Shown piece by piece: positions 35,034 through 44,613 of a DNA stretch of 56,736 bases. The DNA is from DATFLS01 sp964413425 (GTDB taxonomy: Bacteria; Fidelibacterota; JAANXI01): positions 1 to 56,736 of the forward strand of contig CAYPST010000017.1 in assembly GCA_964413425.1 (NCBI GenBank). Reading direction: 5' to 3'. Numbering within the stretch: position 1 is the stretch's first letter; every line of letters begins with the position of its first letter. Position numbers and translations under genes: made by a program. The notes below the pieces were generated by a model. That model saw only the letters and a program-made list of their open reading frames with translations. It had not been told where the DNA came from and did not search any database.

Positions 35034-35060
35034 AATAGTATGCTCCCTGGACTTCAATTA

Positions 35061-36431
35061 TCAGGCCGAATAGGATACGGCAGATTCGACCATCTCTTGC
35101 ATGGTCATCACATAGTGATCTAATTCTTCTTTGGTGCGCTTTTCCGTCACCGCAACCAGCAGGCGGTTCTCCTGCCCGGTATATTTGTCGCTCAGGTCAA
35201 TTCCGGCAAAAATATTCTCGGTGAGCATATGCTGAATGGCCTGATCAGCAGGGACCGGTAACTGGAGCACGAATTCATTAAAGAACGGCTGTGAATATGC
35301 CAACGAGATCTGATCCAGTGCCGTCAACTCTCGTGCAAGATAGTGCGCTTTCTGGGTACAGAGATTCGCAACCTGCCGGAGACCCTGTCTTCCCAGGCTG
35401 CTCAGGTACACAGTGGCAGCCAGTGCATTTAATCCCTGGTTCGTGCAGATATTCGACGTGGCCCTTTCCCGCCGGATATCCTGCTCTCGTGTCTTCATCA
35501 CCAGGACAAAGCCGCGCTCGTTGTCCTTATCCACCGTGGCACCGATCAGACGTCCGGGCATCTTCCGCACATATTTCTCCTTGAGAGCATAGACGCCCAG
35601 GTAGGGCCCGCCGAAGGCCAGATGATTCCCCAATCCCTGTCCCTCCGCAACCACTACGTCGGCATCGGCTGCTGAAGGAGATTTTAGTATCCCCAGGGAG
35701 ATAGGATTGGTCGACACGACAAACAGCGCACCCGGAGCAAGCTCGCGAATCGACCCGCTGAATTCTGCAAGAGGTTCGATATTACCGAAGTAATTAGGGG
35801 ACTGCAATATCACCCCTGCGGTGTTTTCGGCGAGAGTATCGATCAGAGCCTGCTGGTCCGTCACGCCGTTCTGCGCAGGAATTACATGTACGGTGATATC
35901 CTGAGAAGTACAATAGGTCTGAATAATTTCCCGATAGGTCGGGTTGACCGTTTCCGAAACAACCACAGCACCCTTGTTGGTGATCCGGACCGCCATTAAG
36001 GCTGCCTCGCCGAGCCCGGATCCCCCATCATACAGGGAGGCATTTGAAACATCCATCCCGGTCAATTCACCAATCATGGATTGATATTCGTACATTGCCT
36101 GCAGAGTGCCCTGACTCACTTCCGGCTGATATGGCGTGTAGGCTGTATAGAACTCCGAACGCGAAATGAGAAAATCCACAATGGTCGGGATGTAGTGCTC
36201 GTATGCCCCTCCGCCCAGAAATGAAATAGTATCGGCAGTCGAACGATTCTGCCGGGCGAAGGTGCTCGCCAACGCCTTCATTTCGATTTCCGACACCGGT
36301 TCCGGGATATCAAGTAATCCCTTCACCCGCAATCTCTCCGGTATCATTTCCAGCAGCTCTTCGAACGACTCCACCCCGATAGCGCGAAGCATCTCCTGTT
36401 GTTCTTCCGGTGTGTTACCGATGTAACTCAT
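35061..36431 (-). CDS. gcvPA: Glycine dehydrogenase (decarboxylating) subunit 1
   Basis: A 456-residue PLP-family subunit, one half of the split P-protein of the glycine cleavage system. MSYIGNTPEEQQEMLRAIG starts the protein, and YTPYQPEVSQGTLQAMYEYQ, NASLYDGGS and GPYLGVYA are typical. The catalytic lysine lies in subunit 2 (gcvPB), which is not in this window. It follows gcvH by 11 bases. Confidence 0.95.
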   Translation of the reverse strand: MSYIGNTPEEQQEMLRAIGVESFEELLEMIPERLRVKGLLDIPEPVSEIEMKALASTFARQNRSTADTISFLGGGAYEHYIPTIVDFLISRSEFYTAYTPYQPEVSQGTLQAMYEYQSMIGELTGMDVSNASLYDGGSGLGEAALMAVRITNKGAVVVSETVNPTYREIIQTYCTSQDITVHVIPAQNGVTDQQALIDTLAENTAGVILQSPNYFGNIEPLAEFSGSIRELAPGALFVVSTNPISLGILKSPSAADADVVVAEGQGLGNHLAFGGPYLGVYALKEKYVRKMPGRLIGATVDKDNERGFVLVMKTREQDIRRERATSNICTNQGLNALAATVYLSSLGRQGLRQVANLCTQKAHYLARELTALDQISLAYSQPFFNEFVLQLPVPADQAIQHMLTENIFAGIDLSDKYTGQENRLLVAVTEKRTKEELDHYVMTMQEMVESAVSYSA

Positions 36432-36442
36432 AGGATGCGTGG

Positions 36443-36826
36443 TTACTCCGTCAGTGCCTTATATTTCTCCGCAGTGAGCAGGTCGTCAAGCTCCCGGGGA
36501 TCCGCTGCTTCAATTTTCAGAATCCAGCCCCTCCCGTACGGATCCTCATTAATGAGCTCAGGGGCGTCTTCCAATTCTTCGTTCACATCAGCCACTTTAC
36601 CCGACACCGGGGCATACAGATCCGCTACCGTCTTCACCGCTTCAATCGTTCCCAGGGATTCACTTGCCGTCGCTTCTGAACCGACATCCGGAAGTTCCAG
36701 AAAAACGATATCACCCAGTTCAGATTGCGCGAAATCAGTGATCCCTATGGTAACGACACCTTGAGATTCCTCGTATTTTGCCCATTCATGCTCTTCAGTG
36801 TACTTCAGGTCATCCGGAAAATTCAT
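36443..36826 (-). CDS. gcvH: Glycine cleavage system H protein
   Basis: A 127-residue lipoyl carrier. LKYTEEHEWAKYE at the N-terminus and ESLGTIEAVKTVADLYAP with the lipoylated lysine are diagnostic. It shuttles the aminomethyl group between P, T and L proteins. It sits between accC and gcvPA in one direction. Confidence 0.97.
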   Translation of the reverse strand: MNFPDDLKYTEEHEWAKYEESQGVVTIGITDFAQSELGDIVFLELPDVGSEATASESLGTIEAVKTVADLYAPVSGKVADVNEELEDAPELINEDPYGRGWILKIEAADPRELDDLLTAEKYKALTE

Positions 36827-36853
36827 GAAATATTGTCCCTCTTCTAGTGCTGG

Positions 36854-38224
36854 TTAAACTGTCTCCAACAGTGTCTCCTCGCTCCGGAAGGTAAACTCTT
36901 CCAAAAACTTCGTATCAATATCACCTTCCTTAAATCGCGGATCTCTGAGCACTTGTTGATGGAACGGAATCGTTGTTTTCACACCTTCGATAATGGTTTC
37001 TTCCAACCCGCGTTGCATGCGGTTAATCGCCTCTTCCCGATCCCGGCCATGCACGATAAGCTTTGCGATCATGGAATCATAGGTCGAAGGGATATGATAT
37101 CCTGCATAGGCATGTGTGTCAACCCGCATCCCCATCCCTCCGGGCATATGAAAACTGGTGATTTCTCCGGGCGAGGGCATAAATCCCCGGGCAGGATCTT
37201 CTGCATTGATCCGGCATTCGAGCGCATGGCCCCGAAGTTGCATGGTTTTCATCCATTCCTGGACTTTCCCGCCCGTGGCAATCCGAAGTTGCTCCTTCAG
37301 TAAATCTATTCCGACCACCATCTCCGTTACCGGGTGCTCGACCTGGATGCGGGTATTCATCTCCATGAAATAGAAGTTCCCCTTCTCGCTGAGTAGAAAT
37401 TCCATGGTTCCGGCACTCTGGTAGCCCACCGCTTCTGCCCCACGCACTGCTGCGGAGCAAATTTCTGTCCGCAGAGCTTCATCCACGGCCGGAGAAGGTG
37501 ACTCCTCAATCAGTTTTTGATGTCGGCGCTGCACCGAACAATCTCGTTCTCCCAATGCGACCACCGTGCCATAATGGTCGCCCAGCAGCTGGACTTCAAT
37601 ATGCCGCGGCTTCTCGATAAATTTCTCGATATACAAATCCGGACTATCGAACGCAGCTTGGGATTCGGCCCGGGCCATACCAAAGAAACTTTCCAGGTCT
37701 TCTATGTCACGGACCACCCGCATCCCACGTCCGCCACCACCCGCAGCGGCCTTAATAATGACCGGCAAACCGAATTCTTCAATCAATTCGCGGGCCTCAT
37801 CCACTGATTCTACTTTCCCTTCGCTGCCAGGAATCACCGGCACACTGGCAGCCCGCATCGAATTTTTCGCTGCGGATTTGTCCCCCATCCTGGCCATCAC
37901 TTCCGCACCGGGTCCGATAAAGGTAATATGATGATCTTCACATACTTCGGCAAAATAGCTGCTCTCGGCCAGGAATCCATAACCCGGATGGATGGCATCG
38001 GCATTCGTGATTTCGGCGGCACTAATCAGTTGCGGGATGTTCATATAGCTGCGATTCCCGGGAGGCGGCCCGACACAGACCGCTTCGTCTGCAAACCGAA
38101 CGTGCAGGGAGAGTTCATCAACTTCCGAATACACGGCGACAGTTTTGATCCCAAGTTCATGGCAGGCCCGGATAATCCGGAGAGCAATTTCACCTCTATT
38201 CGCAATGAGTATTTTATTGAACAT
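36854..38224 (-). CDS. accC: Acetyl-CoA carboxylase, biotin carboxylase subunit
   Basis: A 456-residue ATP-grasp enzyme that carboxylates biotin on AccB for fatty-acid synthesis. FNKILIANRGEIALRIIRAC starts the protein; IKAAAGGGGRGMRVV is the ATP loop, and EMNTRIQVEHPVTEMV holds active-site residues. It follows accB by 18 bases. Confidence 0.97.
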   Translation of the reverse strand: MFNKILIANRGEIALRIIRACHELGIKTVAVYSEVDELSLHVRFADEAVCVGPPPGNRSYMNIPQLISAAEITNADAIHPGYGFLAESSYFAEVCEDHHITFIGPGAEVMARMGDKSAAKNSMRAASVPVIPGSEGKVESVDEARELIEEFGLPVIIKAAAGGGGRGMRVVRDIEDLESFFGMARAESQAAFDSPDLYIEKFIEKPRHIEVQLLGDHYGTVVALGERDCSVQRRHQKLIEESPSPAVDEALRTEICSAAVRGAEAVGYQSAGTMEFLLSEKGNFYFMEMNTRIQVEHPVTEMVVGIDLLKEQLRIATGGKVQEWMKTMQLRGHALECRINAEDPARGFMPSPGEITSFHMPGGMGMRVDTHAYAGYHIPSTYDSMIAKLIVHGRDREEAINRMQRGLEETIIEGVKTTIPFHQQVLRDPRFKEGDIDTKFLEEFTFRSEETLLETV

Positions 38225-38242
38225 GGAGATATATATTTGGAA

Positions 38243-38767
38243 TTAGGAGGCCTCAAGCAAAAAGAGCGTCTGGTTATATTCGACAGGTTCGGAATTCTCC
38301 ACCAATATTTCTCTGATAACCCCCGACGCCTCAGCCTCTATTTCATTCATAATCTTCATTGCCTCTACTACACACAGGGTCTCGCCAACTTCCACCCGGT
38401 CTCCGACTTCCACGAACGGCTGTGCATCCGGACTGGAGGCGCGATAAAAAGTTCCCACAATCGGAGATTTGACCTCCTCAAGATGCTCCCTGAGATCTTC
38501 TTCACTGGTCACCGAGCCATTGTCATCAGAACTCTGGCTTTGCCCGCCAGACTTGCTCTGGGATTGCTCCTGAGACACGGGTGCAGCAGCCGGCGCATTC
38601 TGAGTGGTTGGCGCCGGAAGAGTAACATATTGCCGTGAAGGCGTGTCGGCAAAATGATCCCTATTCTTCGTTATGCGTATTTTGCGTCCCCATCGAGACA
38701 CTTCCAATTCATCTATATCGCTCTCTTCGACAATTTTAACCAATTCTTGGATTTCCGAGGTGTTCAT
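38243..38767 (-). CDS. accB: Acetyl-CoA carboxylase biotin carboxyl carrier protein
   Basis: A 174-residue protein. The N-terminal helix (IQELVKIVEESDIDELEV) is followed by a Gln/Ser/Ala-rich linker (about 55-90) and a biotinyl domain with VVEAMKIMNEIEA, whose lysine carries biotin. It lies between efp and accC, an order common in bacteria. Confidence 0.97.
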   Translation of the reverse strand: MNTSEIQELVKIVEESDIDELEVSRWGRKIRITKNRDHFADTPSRQYVTLPAPTTQNAPAAAPVSQEQSQSKSGGQSQSSDDNGSVTSEEDLREHLEEVKSPIVGTFYRASSPDAQPFVEVGDRVEVGETLCVVEAMKIMNEIEAEASGVIREILVENSEPVEYNQTLFLLEAS

Positions 38768-38784
38768 ACTCTCTCCTCTACATC

Positions 38785-39348
38785 CTAGGTAGTGACCCGT
38801 TCCACGTATTCTCCGGTACGGGTGTCAATTTTTAATATATCTCCTTCATCTACGAACAAAGGAACCTGTACGGAATATCCCGTCTCTAATGTCGCAGGCT
38901 TTGATCCCCCGGTCGCAGTATCTCCTCGAACACCGGGTGTCGTATCCGTGACCGTCAATTCAACGTGTGGTGGCATCTCCGAATCAATCGGTTTATCCTC
39001 ATGAAATAACAGCTTCACCTGTTGATTCTCCGATAAAAATTTCAGGTTCTCTTCCAGAATCTCCCTTTGAACAGGTATCTGCTCATAGGTCTCATTATCC
39101 ATAAAATAATAAATATTGTTGTCACTGTAGAGGTACTGCATTTGCCTCGCTATTATGCGAATTTCTTCAACCTTCTCACCTGCACGAAATGTATTCTCAA
39201 TCTGCTGTCCCGTAAAAATATTCTTTAAACTGGTACGGACGAATGCTCCACCTTTTCCCGGCTTTACATGCAGAAAATCGACAATTTTATAAAAGTCATC
39301 TTTCCATCTGATGATCATCCCATTTCTGAAATCTGATGTATCAGCCAT
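38785..39348 (-). CDS. efp: Elongation factor P
   Basis: A 187-residue factor that relieves ribosome stalling at proline runs. The KOW-like domain carries HVKPGKGGAFVRT, with Lys32 at the tip of the loop that is modified in many bacteria. No epmA, epmB or earP gene is seen here, so the modification is unknown. It heads the efp-accB-accC-gcvH-gcvPA series. Confidence 0.97.
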   Translation of the reverse strand: MADTSDFRNGMIIRWKDDFYKIVDFLHVKPGKGGAFVRTSLKNIFTGQQIENTFRAGEKVEEIRIIARQMQYLYSDNNIYYFMDNETYEQIPVQREILEENLKFLSENQQVKLLFHEDKPIDSEMPPHVELTVTDTTPGVRGDTATGGSKPATLETGYSVQVPLFVDEGDILKIDTRTGEYVERVTT

Positions 39349-39985
39349 GACCCCCTTTTCTCTCCCAAAACGATTTCTTTTTTATATGGAAAAAAGTAAT
39401 TTCAACAAATATAATAGTCAACCAATTTTTAATTCGGTGAACTACATTTTTAATAATTTAACGCAACATTCATTATTTAAATTAAAAAACACTGATTAGT
39501 TTATAACTTACTAAACTAACATATAACTATTAACTTACCTCAGTTAAACGTTCCGCTCCGCTGGAGCGGAGGGGGTTTTGGGTTCCTCTTGCTAGAAATA
39601 CCTGGCCCCTCTGGGGCCAGAACCACGACACCAAGCCCCTGAGCACAGCTAATCAGCCCTCCGGCCTGCCCGGCTCTCGACGGGCGGAGCGCAACGAGGG
39701 GAGGGGTGGCTCTTTGCTGAGTTAACTTAATTGTCATAAACTAATGATACATGAATCGAGTTCGATCAAATCTCTGCGCCTGGTTCGTGTATAGGTGACA
39801 AGCCATTTATATTTTTACCGAGGCTCGTGTTTATTCTCAACGCATCGGAATTTCCACAGATAAGTTACGGTGATGGAGTAAAGAACGATAGCACTTTCTG
39901 TTCCGATCACCGCCTGAGGAAATCCGATTCACGCCGCATTTCCTTCTCGAATATGACTCTTCACTGGTTTTATATTCATCACGCC
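39349..39985. other. AT-rich promoter region and MITE upstream of efp
   Basis: No gene is supported. The first ~170 bases are very AT-rich and probably carry the efp promoter; several TATAAT-like words occur and I cannot choose among them. A MITE-like element fills 39522-39738. The remainder shows nothing clear. Confidence 0.5.
39522..39738. mobile_element. MITE-like element, copy 2
   Basis: A 217-base non-coding element whose ends (TATAACTATTAACTTACCTC and, reversed, TATGACAATTAAGTTAACTC) agree in about 20 of 26 bases and match the tips of the element at 24928-25103. TA at both tips suits a TA-targeting transposase. The GC-rich interior folds into hairpins such as CCGCTCC-gct-GGAGCGG and CTGGCCCC-tct-GGGGCCAG. 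It differs inside from copy 1. Confidence 0.6.
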
Positions 39986-40708
39986 CTATTGACCCCAGAA
40001 ATCTTCATATAAATTTTTCCGTCGTCTGGCTTCTTTTAGCTGTTTTTGTATCTCCTCTCGTAAGCCTGGCGGGGGATCACGCCGGAGTGCTGCTTCGCAT
40101 TCCGAGATGATATTGGTAAAATCTTTATCATCCTTTTTACGGTATGCCTGCGCCAAATAATAATGCGGCATCGGTTTATCAGGCGCCAGTTCTGCCGCAT
40201 TGCCAAAGGCAACTATTGCATCCCACAATTCCCACCGGTTCCCTTGTTCAAGCAGCTGCCTCCCTTCAGCCATAAATTTTGCGTAGTGGGCAGTTGTATT
40301 GGTTTCCTGAATCGAAATCGCCCGTTGCGCCACAGCCAGAACAGCCTCATATTCATTGTTTTCATACAGCTGCATTGCCCACTGTGCTAATTCAGCTGCA
40401 TATGCCGAATCCATGTCCGGATTCTGTTGACTGTCCGCAGCAGTATGATAGGCATCCATGGCGTTATCGACCGACCTCTCTTTTAAGTAAGCGAGTCCCA
40501 GATAATACTGTAATACCGGCGATCCTTGGCTCTCATTCAGTAGCGAATCCGCATGATATATCACCTGACTATACTCGCCTTGTTCATATAACTGTTTCAC
40601 ACTTTCATACGAAGGCGCCTTCTCTTCAGGCGGTTTAAAGGACGCACAATGATTTAACGATATTCCCGTCAGTAACAGGCCGATGGTGATACAAATTAAT
40701 GTACGCAT
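39986..40708 (-). CDS. TPR-repeat lipoprotein
   Basis: A 240-residue protein with a hydrophobic signal (about residues 4-20) and a cysteine in SLNHCASF that may be a lipobox, although His before Cys is unusual. The rest holds about five tetratricopeptide-like helical pairs (for example GEYSQVIYHADSLL, QYYLGLAYLKERSVDNAMDAY, MPHYYLAQAYRKK), expected to bind other proteins in the envelope. No specific partner can be named. Confidence 0.75.
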   Translation of the reverse strand: MRTLICITIGLLLTGISLNHCASFKPPEEKAPSYESVKQLYEQGEYSQVIYHADSLLNESQGSPVLQYYLGLAYLKERSVDNAMDAYHTAADSQQNPDMDSAYAAELAQWAMQLYENNEYEAVLAVAQRAISIQETNTTAHYAKFMAEGRQLLEQGNRWELWDAIVAFGNAAELAPDKPMPHYYLAQAYRKKDDKDFTNIISECEAALRRDPPPGLREEIQKQLKEARRRKNLYEDFWGQ

Positions 40709-40866
40709 TCTATTATCCGTTTCTGGGAAAGTACCCTGTGAATAATCCGGGATATTCTCTCTTCACATAGAGCAGGTACCATCCATGATCACTATGAGAG
40801 AATTGATCTCTGCTGAGCATTTGCTTACGCAGTAACATCCGCAAGTTTCAAGTTATGAAACACAAT

Positions 40867-42060
40867 TTAATAATCATCCGGCGCAAAGTAATTTTTCAAA
40901 GTTTCAATGTAGCCCGGATATTCTTGAAAGGTATTATAGGAAAAGAAACAGACTCCGCTGAATGCATGTTCCCGGGTTCGAAGCAGTTTTTCTGCAGCGG
41001 CAGTGACCGGTTGATTATACACGGCAATGCCCATTACAACATTTGCTGTGTCGGCCGCCCCTTTTATTATCGCTAAATTCTGAAGAAAATCATCCGGCCG
41101 AGTGGTATAATTCATAGGAATAACGAAATGCAGCAGATCTTCCTCCATCCATGAAACCCAGTCTTGAAAATACAATTTTCTTGCCTGCTCCGGAATCGGC
41201 TTGACAGCCGCTGAAAGTTGTATTCCGTTCGCGTCACACAGGCGTTTTGCCCTGCGCACAAAATCGGTCACTCTGTCCTGTCGATATTTCTGCCAGATAC
41301 GTGTATATGTTCTAGACGTGAGATCATCCCATGGAGAATCCGTAGAATTTTGTTGCTCCCCAATATTCAAGGGATCTACCCCATAACGGTGTAAAAATAA
41401 TTTTCGCCCTGACGGATTAAAGCCGTATTGCGCACCTCGATACCGGATATAATCAAGATGAATGCCATCGATCTCGTATTGATCGACAAGTTCTTGAATT
41501 ATTTGCAGCATATACGGATTGACCTCCGGATGAGTGGGAGCGAGATAAATCCCCCCTCCATTGCCGTGGCGGGATTCGGTCCAATCGGTCTGCAGGTTCA
41601 TTCGCCCGCTGAAATCGGCATCAGTCCATTCCGGATGCCTGTGGAGCAGATGTTGCTGCTGTTCTGGCATGTTCGAAGATGTCCAGAGTAAATAGACATT
41701 CACCCAGGCGTGCACCTCCAGCCCCACTTCATGAGCTTTTGTTACGGCATATTTCAGCGGATCAAAATCTTTATCGACAAGCGGGGGATATTTCGGAACC
41801 AGTGACGACTGATAATACGCATCCCCGCGACCCCGAACCTGTAATAGCAGCTGACGGAACCCATAATTCTGCGCAAACCGAATCACCCTATCGATTGATG
41901 CTTTCTCCGAGAGATTATTCCGAATCACCCACAGCCCGCGAAACTCCTCATCCGCAGATGGAACCCGTGCGCTGTCCGGGCCGGGATAGACGAATCGGCT
42001 GCATAAAAAAAGAAAGGCAACGACATAAGTTGCCTTTACAATATGGACTAACTTTCTCAC
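40867..42060 (-). CDS. GHL10-family glycosidase-like protein
   Basis: A 397-residue exported protein of the DUF187/GHL10 group. After a signal segment it shows EEFRGLWVIRNN, a TIM-barrel core with LEVHAWVNVYLLW, and YEIDGIHLDYIRYRG. Relatives of the YngK/YddW type are thought to act on peptidoglycan or other envelope glycans, and the substrate here is unknown. It lies 27 bases after rplQ and may be read from that operon. Confidence 0.85.
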   Translation of the reverse strand: MRKLVHIVKATYVVAFLFLCSRFVYPGPDSARVPSADEEFRGLWVIRNNLSEKASIDRVIRFAQNYGFRQLLLQVRGRGDAYYQSSLVPKYPPLVDKDFDPLKYAVTKAHEVGLEVHAWVNVYLLWTSSNMPEQQQHLLHRHPEWTDADFSGRMNLQTDWTESRHGNGGGIYLAPTHPEVNPYMLQIIQELVDQYEIDGIHLDYIRYRGAQYGFNPSGRKLFLHRYGVDPLNIGEQQNSTDSPWDDLTSRTYTRIWQKYRQDRVTDFVRRAKRLCDANGIQLSAAVKPIPEQARKLYFQDWVSWMEEDLLHFVIPMNYTTRPDDFLQNLAIIKGAADTANVVMGIAVYNQPVTAAAEKLLRTREHAFSGVCFFSYNTFQEYPGYIETLKNYFAPDDY

Positions 42061-42087
42061 GGAATTACCGGATTTTCTATCGTCTGT

Positions 42088-42471
42088 TTATTCGGATTCC
42101 GTTTGCACCTCCCGCTGGAATTCCACGAGTTCCAGAATGGAGGATGGCGCCGCATCATTTATGCGCCGCCCCAGTTTGATAATCCTGGTATACCCACCCT
42201 CTCTATTTTCGTACTGAGGGGCAATTTCGTGGAATAACAGGTTGACATCTTGTTTGGTCGGAAGAAGCTTCATGGCCTGTCTCCGGGCGTGAAGATCGCC
42301 TCGTTTCCCCAGAGTTATCAACTTTTCAACCACCGGCCGTGCCTCTTTGGCCTTGGCATCAGTGGTGCGGATCTGTTTATGTTGGAACAAATTCGCCGCC
42401 ATATTGCCAAGCATTGCTTTCCGGTGGCTGGGAGTTCTCCCGAGTTTGCGTCCTTTTTTCTTGTGTCGCAT
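42088..42471 (-). CDS. rplQ: Large-subunit ribosomal protein bL17
   Basis: A 127-residue protein near the peptide exit tunnel. MRHKKKGRKLGRTPSHRKAM and NLFQHKQIRTTDAKAKEARP are diagnostic. It closes the alpha operon after rpoA. Confidence 0.97.
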   Translation of the reverse strand: MRHKKKGRKLGRTPSHRKAMLGNMAANLFQHKQIRTTDAKAKEARPVVEKLITLGKRGDLHARRQAMKLLPTKQDVNLLFHEIAPQYENREGGYTRIIKLGRRINDAAPSSILELVEFQREVQTESE

Positions 42472-42494
42472 GCTTGTCCCTTCCGCTCTCCGAT

Positions 42495-43475
42495 TTACAT
42501 CAGCTGGTCTTTCAAATATCTATCAACGTCCATACCAAATTCAAGTCCCAGTTCTTCCAGTTTTTCTACCAGTTCCTGCAGAGATTTCTTCCCAAAATTT
42601 TTGTATTTCAACATATCCGATTCTTCTTTCTCCACCAGATCCGCTATGGTGTCAATATCCGCCGATTTCAGGCAGTTGTACGCGCGAACCGATAATTCCA
42701 GTTCGTCAATACTTCGTTTCAGTTGATTCCGGATACGCAATATTTCTTCATCGATCTTATTTTCCGGCTCTCTAATTTCGCCGGATTCAAACTCCATGAA
42801 GGGCTGGATGTGTTCCCGCAGCACCTGGGCTGCATATCCCACCGCATTGGCAGGCGAAATGCTCCCGTCTGTGGTCACTTCCAGATTCAGCCGTTCCATA
42901 TTTTCCTTTTCCGCGGTCTGCAACTCTTCCACGTGAAAAGTCACGCTCGTCACTGGTGAGAATATTGAGTCGATAAATACCATCCCAATGGGTGCTTCCG
43001 GCAGCTTATTTCTCTCTGCAGGGACATATCCGCGGCCGCGGCCGATCATCACTTCCATATTGAAATCGGCATTCTCATTCATGGTGAGAATATGTTGATC
43101 GGGATTCATCAGCTCAAATTCTGTGGATCCGTTGATAAGTTCACTGGCTTTTAACTCACCGGGCCCCTCCAGATGCATGGAGACCTTCTCGTGTTTGCTG
43201 TCGTTCAATCGAATTTTCACTTGTTTCAAATTCAGGATGATATCAGACACGTCTTCTACCACTCCTTCAATGGTGGAGAATTCATGTTGTACTCCATCGA
43301 CTTTGATGGAGGTAATCGCAGCGCCCGGTATGGATGACATCAGCACCCGGCGAAATGCATTTCCAATCGTAATGCCGTACCCGCGTTCCAGCGGTTCATA
43401 AATGAATCGTGCAAATGTCTTTGTTGCTGATTTTTGATCTATGCTAACCTTGCTTGGTATTTGGAAATTTGGCAT
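42495..43475 (-). CDS. rpoA: RNA polymerase alpha subunit
   Basis: A 326-residue subunit. The N-terminal dimerisation domain has YGITIGNAFRRVLMSSIPGAA, GRGRGYVPAE and a separate C-terminal domain (LELSVRAYNCLKSADIDTI, KNFGKKSLQEL) that binds UP elements and activators. Length is normal. It stands between rpsD and rplQ. Confidence 0.98.
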   Translation of the reverse strand: MPNFQIPSKVSIDQKSATKTFARFIYEPLERGYGITIGNAFRRVLMSSIPGAAITSIKVDGVQHEFSTIEGVVEDVSDIILNLKQVKIRLNDSKHEKVSMHLEGPGELKASELINGSTEFELMNPDQHILTMNENADFNMEVMIGRGRGYVPAERNKLPEAPIGMVFIDSIFSPVTSVTFHVEELQTAEKENMERLNLEVTTDGSISPANAVGYAAQVLREHIQPFMEFESGEIREPENKIDEEILRIRNQLKRSIDELELSVRAYNCLKSADIDTIADLVEKEESDMLKYKNFGKKSLQELVEKLEELGLEFGMDVDRYLKDQLM

Positions 43476-43498
43476 ATGTCCAATTCCTACCTCTTTTG

Positions 43499-44128
43499 TT
43501 ATTTCGAGTAATACTCTACCACTAATTGTTCATTTACCTCGAGGCCCATTTCATCGCGTTCAGGTACATGCAAAAAAGTACCCTCCAAATTCGCCTTGTC
43601 TAATTCTAACCAGGGAAGTGGATGTTCTCCCTTGATCTTTTGCATCGATTCGTGAATGGCCTCCATTTTCTTACTTTTGTCACGAACCTGAATTATATCG
43701 CCGGGAGTGACTTGATACGAAGGGACATTAACCCGTCGGCCGTTCACGCGAATATGATTATGCTTTACGAGCATTCGGCCCTGGGCTCGTGAAGAGGCAA
43801 AACCGAGCCGAAATACGGTGTTATCCAGACGCGATTCCAGCAACTGCATTAAGTTGGTCCCGGTCACCCCCGCCATGCTGTCTGCGGCATGAAAATAATT
43901 TCGGAACTGCTCCTCCAGGATACCATAGATACGTCGAACTTTCTGTTTCTCCCGAAGCTGGGTACCATAGTCGGATAACCGCCGTCTTCTGCCCTGCCCG
44001 TGCTGCCCAGGTGCATACCCCTTCCGTTCAATAGCACATTTGGAGGAGAGACAGCGACTCCCCTTGAGAAATAGTTTTTCGCCTTCCCGACGGCACAGTT
44101 TACATACTGGACCAGTATATCTTGCCAT
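43499..44128 (-). CDS. rpsD: Small-subunit ribosomal protein uS4, zinc-binding form
   Basis: A 209-residue 30S assembly protein. It begins MARYTGPVCKLCRREGEK, and Cys9, Cys12, Cys26 and Cys31 suggest a zinc site. The S4 domain (LDNTVFRLGFASSRAQGRML) follows. The start at 44128 has AGGAGAG upstream; a longer frame to 44200 overlaps rpsK and is rejected. Confidence 0.96.
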   Translation of the reverse strand: MARYTGPVCKLCRREGEKLFLKGSRCLSSKCAIERKGYAPGQHGQGRRRRLSDYGTQLREKQKVRRIYGILEEQFRNYFHAADSMAGVTGTNLMQLLESRLDNTVFRLGFASSRAQGRMLVKHNHIRVNGRRVNVPSYQVTPGDIIQVRDKSKKMEAIHESMQKIKGEHPLPWLELDKANLEGTFLHVPERDEMGLEVNEQLVVEYYSK

Positions 44129-44169
44129 AACTCTCCTTGTCCACTCCTCTTTTAAGTTCTTGCTTTTCG

Positions 44170-44565
44170 TTACACCCGGCGACGCTTCGGGGGGCGGCAC
44201 CCGTTATGCGGGATCGGGGTTACATCCTTGATAGCCGAGATATCCAATCCGGCGGAATGCAAAGAGCGAATTGCCGCATCCCGGCCAGAACCGGGTCCTT
44301 TCACCTGTACCTCCACCCGCTGCAATCCTAAATCGATGGCCTCGCGTGCCGCTGCCTCTGCCGCCTGTCCGGCAGCAAACGGCGTATTCTTCCGGGATCC
44401 TTTGAATCCCAGCTTCCCGGCAGACGCCCAGGAAATGGCATTCCCGAATTTATCGGTGAGTGTCACTGTCGTATTATTAAACGTTGCTTTAATGTGGGCA
44501 ATCCCTTCAGCTTCGACACGCTGTTTCTTCTTGCGCCCCCGTTTTTTACTCGATCCTTTTGCCAC
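44170..44565 (-). CDS. rpsK: Small-subunit ribosomal protein uS11
   Basis: A 131-residue platform protein. A basic N-terminus is followed by IAHIKATFNNTTVTLTD and KGPGSGRDAAIRSL, and the C-terminus ends NGCRPPKRRRV, all as in S11. Confidence 0.97.
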   Translation of the reverse strand: MAKGSSKKRGRKKKQRVEAEGIAHIKATFNNTTVTLTDKFGNAISWASAGKLGFKGSRKNTPFAAGQAAEAAAREAIDLGLQRVEVQVKGPGSGRDAAIRSLHSAGLDISAIKDVTPIPHNGCRPPKRRRV

Positions 44566-44613
44566 GTTAACCTCCAGGTTTTGTTACTTCCTGATCAGGT
44601 TCTCACCTGAATC

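Noticed and set aside
39522..39738. Simple terminator
   Set aside because: The hairpins lie inside a unit with terminal inverted repeats shared with another locus, and no gene ends immediately before it on either strand.
44129..44200. N-terminal extension of rpsD
   Set aside because: It overlaps rpsK, and the internal ATG has a strong ribosome site and the family start.
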